Shown: piece after piece, positions 43,338-51,149 of the stretch | Numbering within the stretch: the first letter of the stretch is position 1 | How the letters are laid out: every line of letters starts with the position of its first letter | Source: Desulfovibrio sp. A2 | GTDB lineage: Bacteria > Desulfobacterota > Desulfovibrionia > Desulfovibrionales > Desulfovibrionaceae | Assembly (NCBI RefSeq): GCF_000226255.1 | Contig: NZ_AGFG01000028.1 | Span: forward strand, 24,394 to 88,393 | Reading direction: 5' to 3' | DNA length: 64,000 nt | Made by a program: the position numbers and the translations under genes | The notes under the pieces: model-generated | What the model saw: the letters and a program-made list of their open reading frames with translations, nothing else | Database searches by the model: none | Told to the model about the DNA's origin: nothing

Positions 43338-43364
43338 CGCGCCCCCCGTTGTTCGAGGGGCGCG
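43338..43364 (-). terminator. Terminator between convergent pseudopilin-fusion and DUF4124 genes
   Basis: CGCGCCCC (43338-43345) pairs with GGGGCGCG (43357-43364) around an 11-base loop. On the minus strand it is followed by TTTTT (43332-43336), so it mainly serves the DUF4124 gene but may also stop plus-strand transcripts. Confidence 0.7.
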
Positions 43365-43464
43365 TGGTTGCTGAATGTCTGGGGGGACGGCCGACAAGCG
43401 ACGCGACGCCGGGGTGAACGAGGCGGATGGCTACGTGGGGGAGAAGGGCCGAAAGGGCATCCCG

Positions 43465-44121
43465 CTACTGGCCGCCGCCCTCGCCGGATGCCTCGGCCCC
43501 TTCGGGGGCCAGCAGCTTGAGGCGGCTTTGCACCTCGTTGATGCGCCCCTCCACTTCATTCTGGTAGTAGCGCGACCGCTGCTTGGCGTAACCGTCGCCA
43601 GCGGAGCGGGCCCGGCGGTTGGCAAGGTCGTAGGCCTCCTTTTCCTTCTGGAGTTCCTCCAGACGGCGCTGCAGGGCCTCACGCTCCTGGACCTTGGGGT
43701 CCGGCCCGGCCTGAATGGCCGGAAGCAGCTGCCCATCGGAATCCATTGCCGGCTGGCCGGGTGCGGCAGGCTGGCCGTCGGGGGCGATGCGCACGGGTTG
43801 GCCGTCCGGCCCCAGCACCACGCCGTCAACGACATGCGTGCCGCCCTCGCCCGGCCCCGTAACGCCCGGCACGGCGGGGGCGCCCGCCGGGGTGCCAAGC
43901 GAGGGGTCGGACGGGGTATCGGCCCGCCCCGCGTTGGGCGTGGCGGAAAGACTTTTCATGTCGGCGGGCGCTGCCGCCGGGGGCGTGTCGGAAATGTGCT
44001 TCACGCCCTTCTCGTCGGTCCATATGTACACCTTGCCGCCAAGGGCCGTGCCCGGCGCAAGCAGCAGCCCCGCCACCAGCAATGCCGCAAGCGGCAAACC
44101 CGGCTTTTTCGGTGAGAACAT
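43465..44121 (-). CDS. Secreted DUF4124-domain protein with C-terminal coiled coil
   Basis: The 218-residue protein has a signal peptide (LPLAALLVAGLLLAPGTALG) followed at once by a DUF4124 motif (KVYIWTDEKGVKHISDTPP). Then comes a Pro/Gly-rich spacer and a charged helix likely to be a coiled coil (EREALQRRLEELQKEKEAYD). DUF4124 is a short beta unit of unknown function found at the start of many periplasmic proteins, often next to transglycosylases. GGAGG precedes the ATG at 44121. It diverges, with 74 bp between starts, from a lytic transglycosylase that also carries DUF4124, so the pair may share a promoter region and a wall-related job. Confidence 0.8.
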   Translation of the reverse strand: MFSPKKPGLPLAALLVAGLLLAPGTALGGKVYIWTDEKGVKHISDTPPAAAPADMKSLSATPNAGRADTPSDPSLGTPAGAPAVPGVTGPGEGGTHVVDGVVLGPDGQPVRIAPDGQPAAPGQPAMDSDGQLLPAIQAGPDPKVQEREALQRRLEELQKEKEAYDLANRRARSAGDGYAKQRSRYYQNEVEGRINEVQSRLKLLAPEGAEASGEGGGQ

Positions 44122-44195
44122 CGGCACCTCCCATGCATCCCGTACAAATTTCGTCGCAGCCCTGGGCATCCGCCCCGCAATCCGGACCATACACC

Positions 44196-44843
44196 ATGGA
44201 CCCCGCATCAGCCACGCCCATTAGATGGCGCGGGCGGGGCCGCGCGGCCGTGGTGGCCGCCGCGTTGCTGCTGGCCATGGCCGTGCCCTTCGACGCGTGC
44301 GGCGTGCTCGTCCGCCCCGCCGCCGCCGCAGAAGTCGTCACCATCTACCGCTACGTGGACGAGGACGGCGTGGTGCACCTGACCGACAAGCCCAAGGGCG
44401 ATGCGCGCTACCGGGTGTTCGGGCGGTTTCGGGTGCAGGAACTGGTGAAGGCGGTGGGGCCGGTGGGCATCAAGGGGCTGGCCGCCCGGCACGGCGCGCG
44501 CCACGGCGTGGACCCGAAGCTGGTGGAGGCGGTGATTGCCGTGGAATCGAACTACGACCCCACGGCCGTTTCGCCCGCCGGGGCGCAGGGGCTGATGCAG
44601 ATCATGCCCGGCACCCAGCGCGACCTTGGCGTTTCCGCGCCGTTCGACGCCGACGCCAACGTGGAGGGCGGCGTGCGCTACCTGAAATCGCTCATGGACC
44701 GCTTCGGCGAGCTGCCGCTGGCGCTGGCCGCATACAACGCCGGGCCGGAACGGGTGGCGAAGCACGGCGGCATCCCGCCCATACCGGAAACGCAGCAGTA
44801 CGTGACCAAGGTGATGGATACCTATGCGCGGCTTTCGCGGTAA
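44196..44843 (+). CDS. Periplasmic lytic transglycosylase (SLT domain) with N-terminal DUF4124
   Basis: After a hydrophobic export segment (AAVVAAALLLAMAVPFDACG) comes a DUF4124 unit (TIYRYVDEDGVVHLTDKP). The SLT catalytic domain follows: HGVDPKLVEAVIAVESNYDP with the catalytic Glu in VES, SPAGAQGLMQIMPGTQRDLG, and LPLALAAYNAGPERV. The enzyme cuts peptidoglycan glycan strands and could open the wall for the pseudopilus. The ATG at 44196 was chosen as the one closest to the signal; another at 44133 is possible. The length is 215 residues. It sits between the pseudopilins and the prepilin peptidase. Confidence 0.88.
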   Translation: MDPASATPIRWRGRGRAAVVAAALLLAMAVPFDACGVLVRPAAAAEVVTIYRYVDEDGVVHLTDKPKGDARYRVFGRFRVQELVKAVGPVGIKGLAARHGARHGVDPKLVEAVIAVESNYDPTAVSPAGAQGLMQIMPGTQRDLGVSAPFDADANVEGGVRYLKSLMDRFGELPLALAAYNAGPERVAKHGGIPPIPETQQYVTKVMDTYARLSR

Positions 44844-44866
44844 AAAAAAGGATGGCTGCCTGCCAG

Positions 44867-45670
44867 CTACGCGGGCTTTCCGGTGACGAACCCGAACCAC
44901 CAGCGCACGATGGCCGGGCCGTACAGCATGTAGACCATGGCCCCCAGGCTGAGGAACGGGCCAAAGGGAATGGCCACTTCGCGGGCCGACTGCCCCGCTT
45001 CGCGGCGGCGCAGGAACCACGCGGCGGCCAGCAGGGCCGAAAGGCCCGCCAGCAGCGTAACCACGGGCAGGGCCTGCCAGCCGCACAGCCCGCCGATGAG
45101 CACCATCAGCTTCACGTCGCCAAGGCCCATGCCGTCGATGCCGCGCACCCGCTTGAAGCCCGCCAGCACCAGCCAGAACGCGCCGCCGCCCGCCGCCGCG
45201 CCGATCAGGCTGTCGGCCACGGGCATGTCCAGCAGCAGCACGGCGGCCAGCGGGGCGGCCAGCGCGCCGGACAAGGTGATGACGTCGGGCAGGATGAACG
45301 TTTCGAAGTCGATGAACGAGGCCACCAGCAGCGCCCCGCCGAACACCATGTACACCGCGAAGGGCCACGTGGGACCGAAGCGCAGCGCCAGCAGCAGCGC
45401 CAGCAGACCGGATGCGGCCTCTACGATGGGATAGCGCGGGCTGATGCGCTGGCCGCAGGCATGGCAGCGGCCGCGCAGCACAAGATAGCTGAAGATGGGC
45501 ACCAGATGCCACGGGCGCAGCCGCGCCGCGCAATGCGGACAGTGCGACGGCGGCCACAGCAGCGATTGGCCCTCTATGGCGCGGTGGATGCACACGTTGT
45601 AGAAGCTGCCGAGCACAAGGCCCAGCACCAGCGCCAGCCACGGAAAGACGGCGGGGTCGGTGAACGGCAT
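44867..45670 (-). CDS. Prepilin peptidase / N-methyltransferase PilD (GspO)
   Basis: The 267-residue protein has the full bifunctional layout: GSFYNVCIHR near the start, the zinc site with two C-x2-C pairs (CPHC and CHACG), and the two catalytic Asp of the aspartyl protease (SFIDFETFILPD and GMGLGDVKLMVLIGG), in eight hydrophobic segments. It removes the leaders of pseudopilins and methylates the new N-terminus, and so should process all pseudopilins of this locus, including the double-site fusion. AGGAGG precedes the ATG at 45670. It points away from the following pilT gene. Confidence 0.94.
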   Translation of the reverse strand: MPFTDPAVFPWLALVLGLVLGSFYNVCIHRAIEGQSLLWPPSHCPHCAARLRPWHLVPIFSYLVLRGRCHACGQRISPRYPIVEAASGLLALLLALRFGPTWPFAVYMVFGGALLVASFIDFETFILPDVITLSGALAAPLAAVLLLDMPVADSLIGAAAGGGAFWLVLAGFKRVRGIDGMGLGDVKLMVLIGGLCGWQALPVVTLLAGLSALLAAAWFLRRREAGQSAREVAIPFGPFLSLGAMVYMLYGPAIVRWWFGFVTGKPA

Positions 45671-45748
45671 GGGTGTCGGTTCCTCCTGCGCCGTTGCGCA
45701 CCCGCCTTCTAGCAGAAGGGGCCGCGACACGCCATTAGTATACGATGC

Positions 45749-45776
45749 TTGATTATTCCGCCCATCCGCATAGGAT
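45749..45776 (+). promoter_or_regulatory. Probable promoter for the second pilT-exeA pair
   Basis: TTGATT (45749-45754), 16 bp, TAGGAT (45771-45776) lie in the 323-bp gap between divergent pilD and pilT. On the minus strand TATACT (45737-45742) could be the pilD -10, though its -35 is poor. The remaining 215 bp before pilT hold nothing I can name. Confidence 0.45.
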
Positions 45777-45993
45777 CGGGCCAGCCTGAAAACCGGGCGA
45801 GCGAGCGACGCGCGGGCCTTGCGCGCCCGCAACGGCAGATACGCTTCGCCACGGCGGCAAAGGCCCGAGGCACACCGGCGCACGACCGACATGACGGGCA
45901 CCACCGGCCCGACCGGCCCGGCCGCCCGACCGGCACCACCGCCCCCGCGCACGCACATCCCCGCCGCCGCCCGCGCGGCGCAAGGAACCACGC

Positions 45994-47112
45994 ATGGCAC
46001 GCATCGACCAGTTCTTCCACATCCTGCACGGGCTTGGCGGCTCGGACCTGCACCTTTCCAGCGGCTGCACCCCCATGGTGCGCGTGCACGGCACGCTGCA
46101 ACGGCTGGATCAGCCCGCGCTGGACGACGCGGACCTCGCCGCCATGCTGGACGAGATCATTCCCCCGGCCCGGCGCGCGGAATTCGCCGAAACAGGCGAC
46201 CTAGACTTCGGCTACGCCGTGCCCGGCATGGCCCGCTACCGCGCCAACTTCTATCGCCACGAGCGCGGCGTGGGCGCGGCATTTCGCGAAATTCCCGGCA
46301 ACATTCCCTCGGTGGAGCAGCTGGGTCTGCCCACGCTGCTGCGCGACCTGGCCATGCTGCCCAAGGGCCTCGTGCTGCTTACCGGGCCCACGGGCAGCGG
46401 CAAGTCCACCACGCTGGCGGCCATGATCGACCACGCCAACACCCACCGCCGCGACCACATCATCACCATCGAAGACCCGGTGGAATTCGTGCACGAGCCG
46501 CGCGGGTGCCTGATCAACCAGCGCGAGGTGGGCCGCCACACCAGAAGCTTTGCCGCCGCCCTGCGCGGGGCCCTGCGCGAAGACCCGGACATCATCCTGG
46601 TGGGCGAAATGCGCGACCTGGAAACCATCAGCCTGGCGCTGGAGGCGGCGGAAACCGGGCACCTGGTGCTGTCCACGGTGCACACCATCTCCGCGCCCAA
46701 GACCATCGACCGCATCGTCGAGGTGTTTCCACCGGAAATGCAGGCCCAAATCCGCACCAGCCTTTCGGAAACCCTGCAGGCCGTCATCTCGCAGGTGCTG
46801 TTTCCGCGCGCCGACAGGCCCGGCCGGGTGGCCGCGCTGGAGATCATGCTGGGCGTGCCCGCCGTGCGCAACCTGATTCGCGAAAGCAAGACCTACCAAC
46901 TGCCCAGCGTGCTGCAAACCGGCAAGAACGCGGGCATGCAGACCCTGGACGACGACATCCTGCGCCTGCTGGGCGCGGGGCTGATCCACCCGCGCGACGC
47001 CGCCGTGCACGTGGCCGACAAGCCGCGCTTCAAGCCGTATCTGGCCGGGGTCGGCCCCACCGCCATGGGCCGCGCGGGAAGCGCGGGAGACATCACGGAC
47101 GACGATTTCTGA
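45994..47112 (+). CDS. pilT: Twitching/retraction ATPase PilT
   Basis: The 372-residue protein is a standard-length PilT: SDLHLSSGCTPMVRVHG at the N-terminus, RYRANFYRHERGVGAAFRE, Walker A GPTGSGKSTTLAAMI, Asp box ITIEDPVEFVH, Walker B REDPDIILVGEMRDLET, His box HLVLSTVHTISAPKTI and the AIRNLIRE-like segment AVRNLIRESKTYQLPSVLQT. It powers retraction of type IV pili. AAGGAA lies ahead of the ATG. It is the second PilT in this locus and the more canonical of the two. It is followed 31 bp later by an ExeA-like ATPase. Confidence 0.93.
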   Translation: MARIDQFFHILHGLGGSDLHLSSGCTPMVRVHGTLQRLDQPALDDADLAAMLDEIIPPARRAEFAETGDLDFGYAVPGMARYRANFYRHERGVGAAFREIPGNIPSVEQLGLPTLLRDLAMLPKGLVLLTGPTGSGKSTTLAAMIDHANTHRRDHIITIEDPVEFVHEPRGCLINQREVGRHTRSFAAALRGALREDPDIILVGEMRDLETISLALEAAETGHLVLSTVHTISAPKTIDRIVEVFPPEMQAQIRTSLSETLQAVISQVLFPRADRPGRVAALEIMLGVPAVRNLIRESKTYQLPSVLQTGKNAGMQTLDDDILRLLGAGLIHPRDAAVHVADKPRFKPYLAGVGPTAMGRAGSAGDITDDDF

Positions 47113-47143
47113 TCGGCGGCCCAACGGGCTCCGAGGACACGCC

Positions 47144-49075
47144 ATGAACTATCTTGAATTGCTCGGCCTCTCGCGCGAGCCATTTTCCACCTCGCCAGAC
47201 CCGCTCTCGTACTACCGCGCGCCCGGCCACGAACTGTGCCTGCACCGGCTGGAAATCGCCGTGCGGCTGCGGCGCGGGCTGAACGTGGTGCTGGGCGAGG
47301 TGGGCACCGGCAAGAGCACCCTGTGCCGCTGCCTGCTGCGCGCCTTTGCCGAACAGCCGGAAGTGACGACCCACCTGATCCTGGACCCCGGCTTCGCCAG
47401 CGCGGAAGCCTTTGCCCTGCATCTGTGCGAACTGCTGGCCGGGCCTTCTGCCTGCCCGGCCGCCAGTCCGGCGGGGGGGATCAGCGCGAGGGCGGCCGAG
47501 CCCAGCGCCGGAACCGGCAGCGCCCGTGAAGACGACGAGTTCGGCCCCACTCCGGCGCACATCACCGTCACCAGCGCCCCGGTGCAAGCCCCGGGCGATG
47601 CCGCGCGGGTGGCCCCCGGCAGCGAACTGCGGCGCGATGCTGTGGAACGCATCCAGACCGCCCTGCTGCGCCTGACGCAGGAGCAGGGGCGCATCGTGGT
47701 GCTGTGCATCGACGAAGGCCAGAAGCTGCTGCCCGAATGCCTGGAAGTGCTGCGCGAGTTGCTGAACTTCGAGACCAACACCGAAAAGCTGCTTCAGATC
47801 ATCCTGTTCGGCCAGCGCGAGCTGGAAGACACCATCGCCGCGCTGCCCAACTTTCGCGACCGCATCAACGAATACCTGCCCCTGCGCCCCCTTTCGCCGC
47901 GCGAAACCATCCGCCTGGTGCGCCACCGGCTGCGCCTGGCGGGCGGCCCCGCCGGGGAACGGCTGTTCACCCTGCCCGCGCTGCTGGCCGTGCACCGCGC
48001 CACCGGCGGCTACCCACGCAAGATCATGCGCCTGTGCCACCAACTGGTCATGAACCTGCTCATCAACAACCGCCGCCGCGTCACCTGGCGCGAGGTGAAC
48101 GCCTTCGCCAGCCGCGACGCCGGGCTGGGCGGCAGGCTGGAAACCGGCCCGGCGGGACTTGTCGGCCTTGCGGGCAGGGGCGGGCCGGGGCCGCTGCGCG
48201 TGGCGGGCTACGTCGCGCTGGCCGCCCTGCTGCTGGGCGCGGGGATGTGGACGGGCGAGCGCATGCTGCGCGGCGGCGAACTGCGCCTGCCATGGGTCGA
48301 CAAGGGCGTACAGGTGGCCGATGTCGGCATGGCGGGTTCCACGCCCGCGCCCGCAGAAGGAGCAGCGGACGGTGGCATGGCGGGCTTCCTGCGCCCGCTG
48401 CTGGCCTCTCTGGGGCTGTCCGACACGGAAACCGGCCCCGGCACCGGAACAGGCAAGGACGCCGCGCCAGCCAACACGCCCGGCGCGGAAACGCGCGCCA
48501 GCGCATCGGCCCGGCCGCAGGCGGCAACCCCCGCCATGGCTGGCCCGGCATCGGCCGCGCTGCCCGGCCAAGCCCCCACAGGCCCCACGGGCGCGACAAC
48601 CTCGCCGCCCGCCCGGCTGGGCATGGTGGTGCTGCCGCGCGGCGAAACCCTGCTCAGCCTGCTGGACGCCGTGTACGGGCGCGCCGCCGCCGTGCTGGAC
48701 CCCGTGCTGCAGGCCAACCCCGCCATCACCAACCCCAATCGCCTGCCGTCGGACACCATCCTGGCCCTGCCCGCCATCGCCACGGAACCGGGCATGGAGC
48801 GGCGCGGCCAGTGCGCCCTGCTGCTGGAAAGCCACCCCACGGTGGAAGAAGCCTACCGCGCCCTGCGCGCCAAGGGCGGCGGCAAGCGGGATGTGGTGCT
48901 GGCCCCGGTGTGGAAGCCCGACCGGGGGCTGCGCTTCTACCTGATGCCGCCGCGCTTCTACGCCAGGCCCGCCGAGGCCCACGCCGCGTCGGAGCGGTTC
49001 ATCCAGCGCTTTCCCGCCGCCACGGTGGAGCCCGCCTTTGGCGACGGCGCGGTGTTCTACCGCAACTTCGACTGA
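47144..49075 (+). CDS. ExeA/GspA/MshM-like AAA ATPase with membrane helix and LysM-like C-terminus
   Basis: Residues 1-320 are an AAA ATPase of the ExeA type: MNYLELLGLSREPFSTSPDP opening, Walker A GEVGTGKST, VLCIDEGQKLLPE, GQRELEDTIAALPNFRDRI and GGYPRKIMRLCHQL. A low-complexity insert interrupts it near residues 105-145. A membrane helix follows (LRVAGYVALAALLLGAGMW, about residues 350-370). The periplasmic part has a Pro/Ala/Thr-rich stretch, a LysM-like unit (VVLPRGETLLSLLDAVYGRA, NRLPSDTILALP) and a small C-terminal domain. ExeA with ExeB helps secretins pass the peptidoglycan layer, and the LysM-like unit fits wall binding. The length is 643 residues. Confidence 0.85.
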   Translation: MNYLELLGLSREPFSTSPDPLSYYRAPGHELCLHRLEIAVRLRRGLNVVLGEVGTGKSTLCRCLLRAFAEQPEVTTHLILDPGFASAEAFALHLCELLAGPSACPAASPAGGISARAAEPSAGTGSAREDDEFGPTPAHITVTSAPVQAPGDAARVAPGSELRRDAVERIQTALLRLTQEQGRIVVLCIDEGQKLLPECLEVLRELLNFETNTEKLLQIILFGQRELEDTIAALPNFRDRINEYLPLRPLSPRETIRLVRHRLRLAGGPAGERLFTLPALLAVHRATGGYPRKIMRLCHQLVMNLLINNRRRVTWREVNAFASRDAGLGGRLETGPAGLVGLAGRGGPGPLRVAGYVALAALLLGAGMWTGERMLRGGELRLPWVDKGVQVADVGMAGSTPAPAEGAADGGMAGFLRPLLASLGLSDTETGPGTGTGKDAAPANTPGAETRASASARPQAATPAMAGPASAALPGQAPTGPTGATTSPPARLGMVVLPRGETLLSLLDAVYGRAAAVLDPVLQANPAITNPNRLPSDTILALPAIATEPGMERRGQCALLLESHPTVEEAYRALRAKGGGKRDVVLAPVWKPDRGLRFYLMPPRFYARPAEAHAASERFIQRFPAATVEPAFGDGAVFYRNFD

Positions 49076-49437
49076 TCCGGCCACGTTCCCGGCCATGCGG
49101 CGCGCACGAACCCACGCGGCCCGGCAGCACTGCCGGGCCGCATTCCATTCCCCCCTACGCGGCGTGCAGCCCCCCGCACAGCGCGCCACCATCACCCATC
49201 CCGCCTATGCCACGCGCCGGTCACGCGCGCGCGACGTATCCGGAACCGCGCCTTCACGCCCTTTCAACGCGCGCCCGCGCCGCCGTCACCGCGCCGTCAC
49301 CATATCCTCACGCAACGCACGCCGAGGGGTGCTTCCTTATTTGGTGAAACCGCGCTAAAGATTTTCTAGAGTCTCGAAATAGGGAGCGCACGTCGCCCCG
49401 CCCATTCCGCCTCGTGGCCCCCAACCCAGGAGCACCC
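49076..49437. other. 362-bp intergenic region between exeA-like and phoH-like genes
   Basis: It contains one strong hairpin (49116-49141) just after the ExeA-like gene. The AT-richer stretch 49330-49385 likely holds the promoter of the next gene, although I cannot pick a convincing -35/-10 pair. I see no gene in it. Confidence 0.5.
49116..49141 (+). terminator. Hairpin terminator after the ExeA-like gene
   Basis: An 11-bp perfect stem GCGGCCCGGCA / TGCCGGGCCGC (49116-49126, 49131-49141) closes a GCAC loop, 40 bp past the stop. There is no strong T-run. Confidence 0.65.
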
Positions 49438-51003
49438 ATGGCGAAGAAGAAGGTGGACGCAGGCAACGGCAAGCGCCGCAAGGAACGGGTTGCCCCCGTC
49501 ACCGGCGCCACATCCGTCCCCGCGCCTTCTGCGATGCTGGAAGAGGCCCCGCCCCTGCCGGAACGCAACGGCAAGATCAAGCTCACGTCACTGGAGGATT
49601 TCGAGGAACATCGGCAGTCGCACCACGCCGACCTCAGGAACGCCGCACGCACGGCGCCCCGCCCCACAGGCAAACCGGGCGGCAAGACCACCGCGACAGG
49701 CGCGACCACCGCAACTGGCGCTCCGGGACGCCGCAAGGCCGCCATACGCCCCGCCGCCGGTGAAATCCGCAAGCATTACGTCATCGACACCAACGTCCTG
49801 CTGGAAGACCCCGGCTGCATAGAGCAACTGCGCAGCGGCAGCGAGAACGCCTGCTACCTGCCCCAGACCGTCCTGCAGGAACTGGACAAGCTGAAACGCC
49901 AGCCCGCCAAGGCCCATCTGGTATCCCGAGCCGTATCCGCCGTGGAGGCAGCCGTCACCCAGGGGCATCTGCGGGTGGTCACCGGCGACTACCAGGCCCT
50001 GGCCCTGCCCTCCTCCGCGCCGGAGGTCAAATCCTCCCCCGACCAGTACATCATCGCCGACGCCCGTTCGCTGCTGGCCACCGTGCCGCGCGAGGAACCC
50101 GTGGTGCTGGTTTCCAACGACCGGCTGCTGCGCATCATGGCCGACACCAGTTCCGGCCTGCGCAGCGAGGAATACCGCTGTTCCATCCCCTTCCGCTCGG
50201 AATCGGAACGCTACACCGGCTTCGTGCCGCCCGCCGACGTGGTGCCCAACAGCTTCACCTGGGAAGGGGCCTACCCCCTGTTCCACGACCGCGCGCTGGA
50301 CACGCACGAGGTGAAGTTTGCCGCCACCCCGTGGAACATCGTGCCGCGCGACGTGTACCAGGCGCTGGCCATGCGCCTGATGCTGGACCCCGGCATTCCG
50401 CTGGTCAGCCTGCAATCCACGGCGGGCAAGGGCAAAACCTTTCTGGCCCTTGGCTGTGCGCTGGAAATGGTGCTGAAGGAAAAGCGCCACAAGCGCATCT
50501 TCATCTCCAAACCGCTGGTGGAAATCGGCCCCAAGCTGGGCTACCTGCCCGGCGACCTGACCGAAAAGACCGACCCGTACATGGAATACATCGTGGACCT
50601 GATGCTGAAGCTGCACAACGAGCACCGCCGCGCCCCCAACGCCCTGGCGGCCACGCCCAATGGCACCAGCCTCAGCCGCCTGAACCCCAAGGTGATCCAG
50701 GTGCTGCCCATCAACTACACGCGCGGCCGCAACCTGGAAGACTGCGTGGTGATCCTGGACGAAACCCAGAACCTCTCGCGCGAAGACCTGCGCACTCTGC
50801 TCACCCGCATGGGCCGCAACGTGAAGGTCATCTGCATGGGTGACACCCAGCAGGTGGACGCCCCCTTCAACAGCCCGGAGAACAACGGCCTGAACTGGCT
50901 GGTGCGCCTGCTGCGCGGCAACCCCGGCTATGCCCACCTGGTGCTGCGCGGCCGCAAGAGCCGCGGCCCCATCACCGACATGGTGGTGGCGGCGGGGTTG
51001 TAG
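49438..51003 (+). CDS. PhoH-family ATPase fused to a PIN ribonuclease domain (PhoH2 type)
   Basis: After a lysine-rich, low-complexity N-terminus of about 115 residues, the PIN domain starts at KHYVIDTNVLLEDPGC with the conserved acidic residues (also VVLVSNDRLLRIMAD). The C-terminal half is PhoH, with Walker A STAGKGKTFLALG, KPLVEIGPKLGYLPGDLTEK, and Walker B DCVVILDETQNLSREDL followed by MGDTQQVD. PhoH2 proteins couple ATP-driven RNA unwinding to PIN cleavage of RNA. The ATG at 49438 has GGAG nine bases upstream. The length is 521 residues. It is a single gene with its own terminator. Confidence 0.92.
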   Translation: MAKKKVDAGNGKRRKERVAPVTGATSVPAPSAMLEEAPPLPERNGKIKLTSLEDFEEHRQSHHADLRNAARTAPRPTGKPGGKTTATGATTATGAPGRRKAAIRPAAGEIRKHYVIDTNVLLEDPGCIEQLRSGSENACYLPQTVLQELDKLKRQPAKAHLVSRAVSAVEAAVTQGHLRVVTGDYQALALPSSAPEVKSSPDQYIIADARSLLATVPREEPVVLVSNDRLLRIMADTSSGLRSEEYRCSIPFRSESERYTGFVPPADVVPNSFTWEGAYPLFHDRALDTHEVKFAATPWNIVPRDVYQALAMRLMLDPGIPLVSLQSTAGKGKTFLALGCALEMVLKEKRHKRIFISKPLVEIGPKLGYLPGDLTEKTDPYMEYIVDLMLKLHNEHRRAPNALAATPNGTSLSRLNPKVIQVLPINYTRGRNLEDCVVILDETQNLSREDLRTLLTRMGRNVKVICMGDTQQVDAPFNSPENNGLNWLVRLLRGNPGYAHLVLRGRKSRGPITDMVVAAGL

Positions 51004-51030
51004 AACTAACGACCTGCCGTAAGAACCGCG

Positions 51031-51061
51031 AAGGGCGGATGCCGCGAGGCGTCCGCCCTTT
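51031..51061 (+). terminator. Terminator of the phoH-like gene
   Basis: AAGGGCGGATGCC (51031-51043) pairs with GGCGTCCGCCCTT (51048-51060), 13 bp with one T-G wobble, around a GCGA loop, and ends in TTTG. Confidence 0.85.
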
Positions 51062-51149
51062 GTCGTGATGACGCCCGGCCCGGCGGCGAGGGACAAAATG
51101 ACCTCACGGGTCCCTTGCGCGCCCGGTGCGGCACGGATAGCATCCTTGC

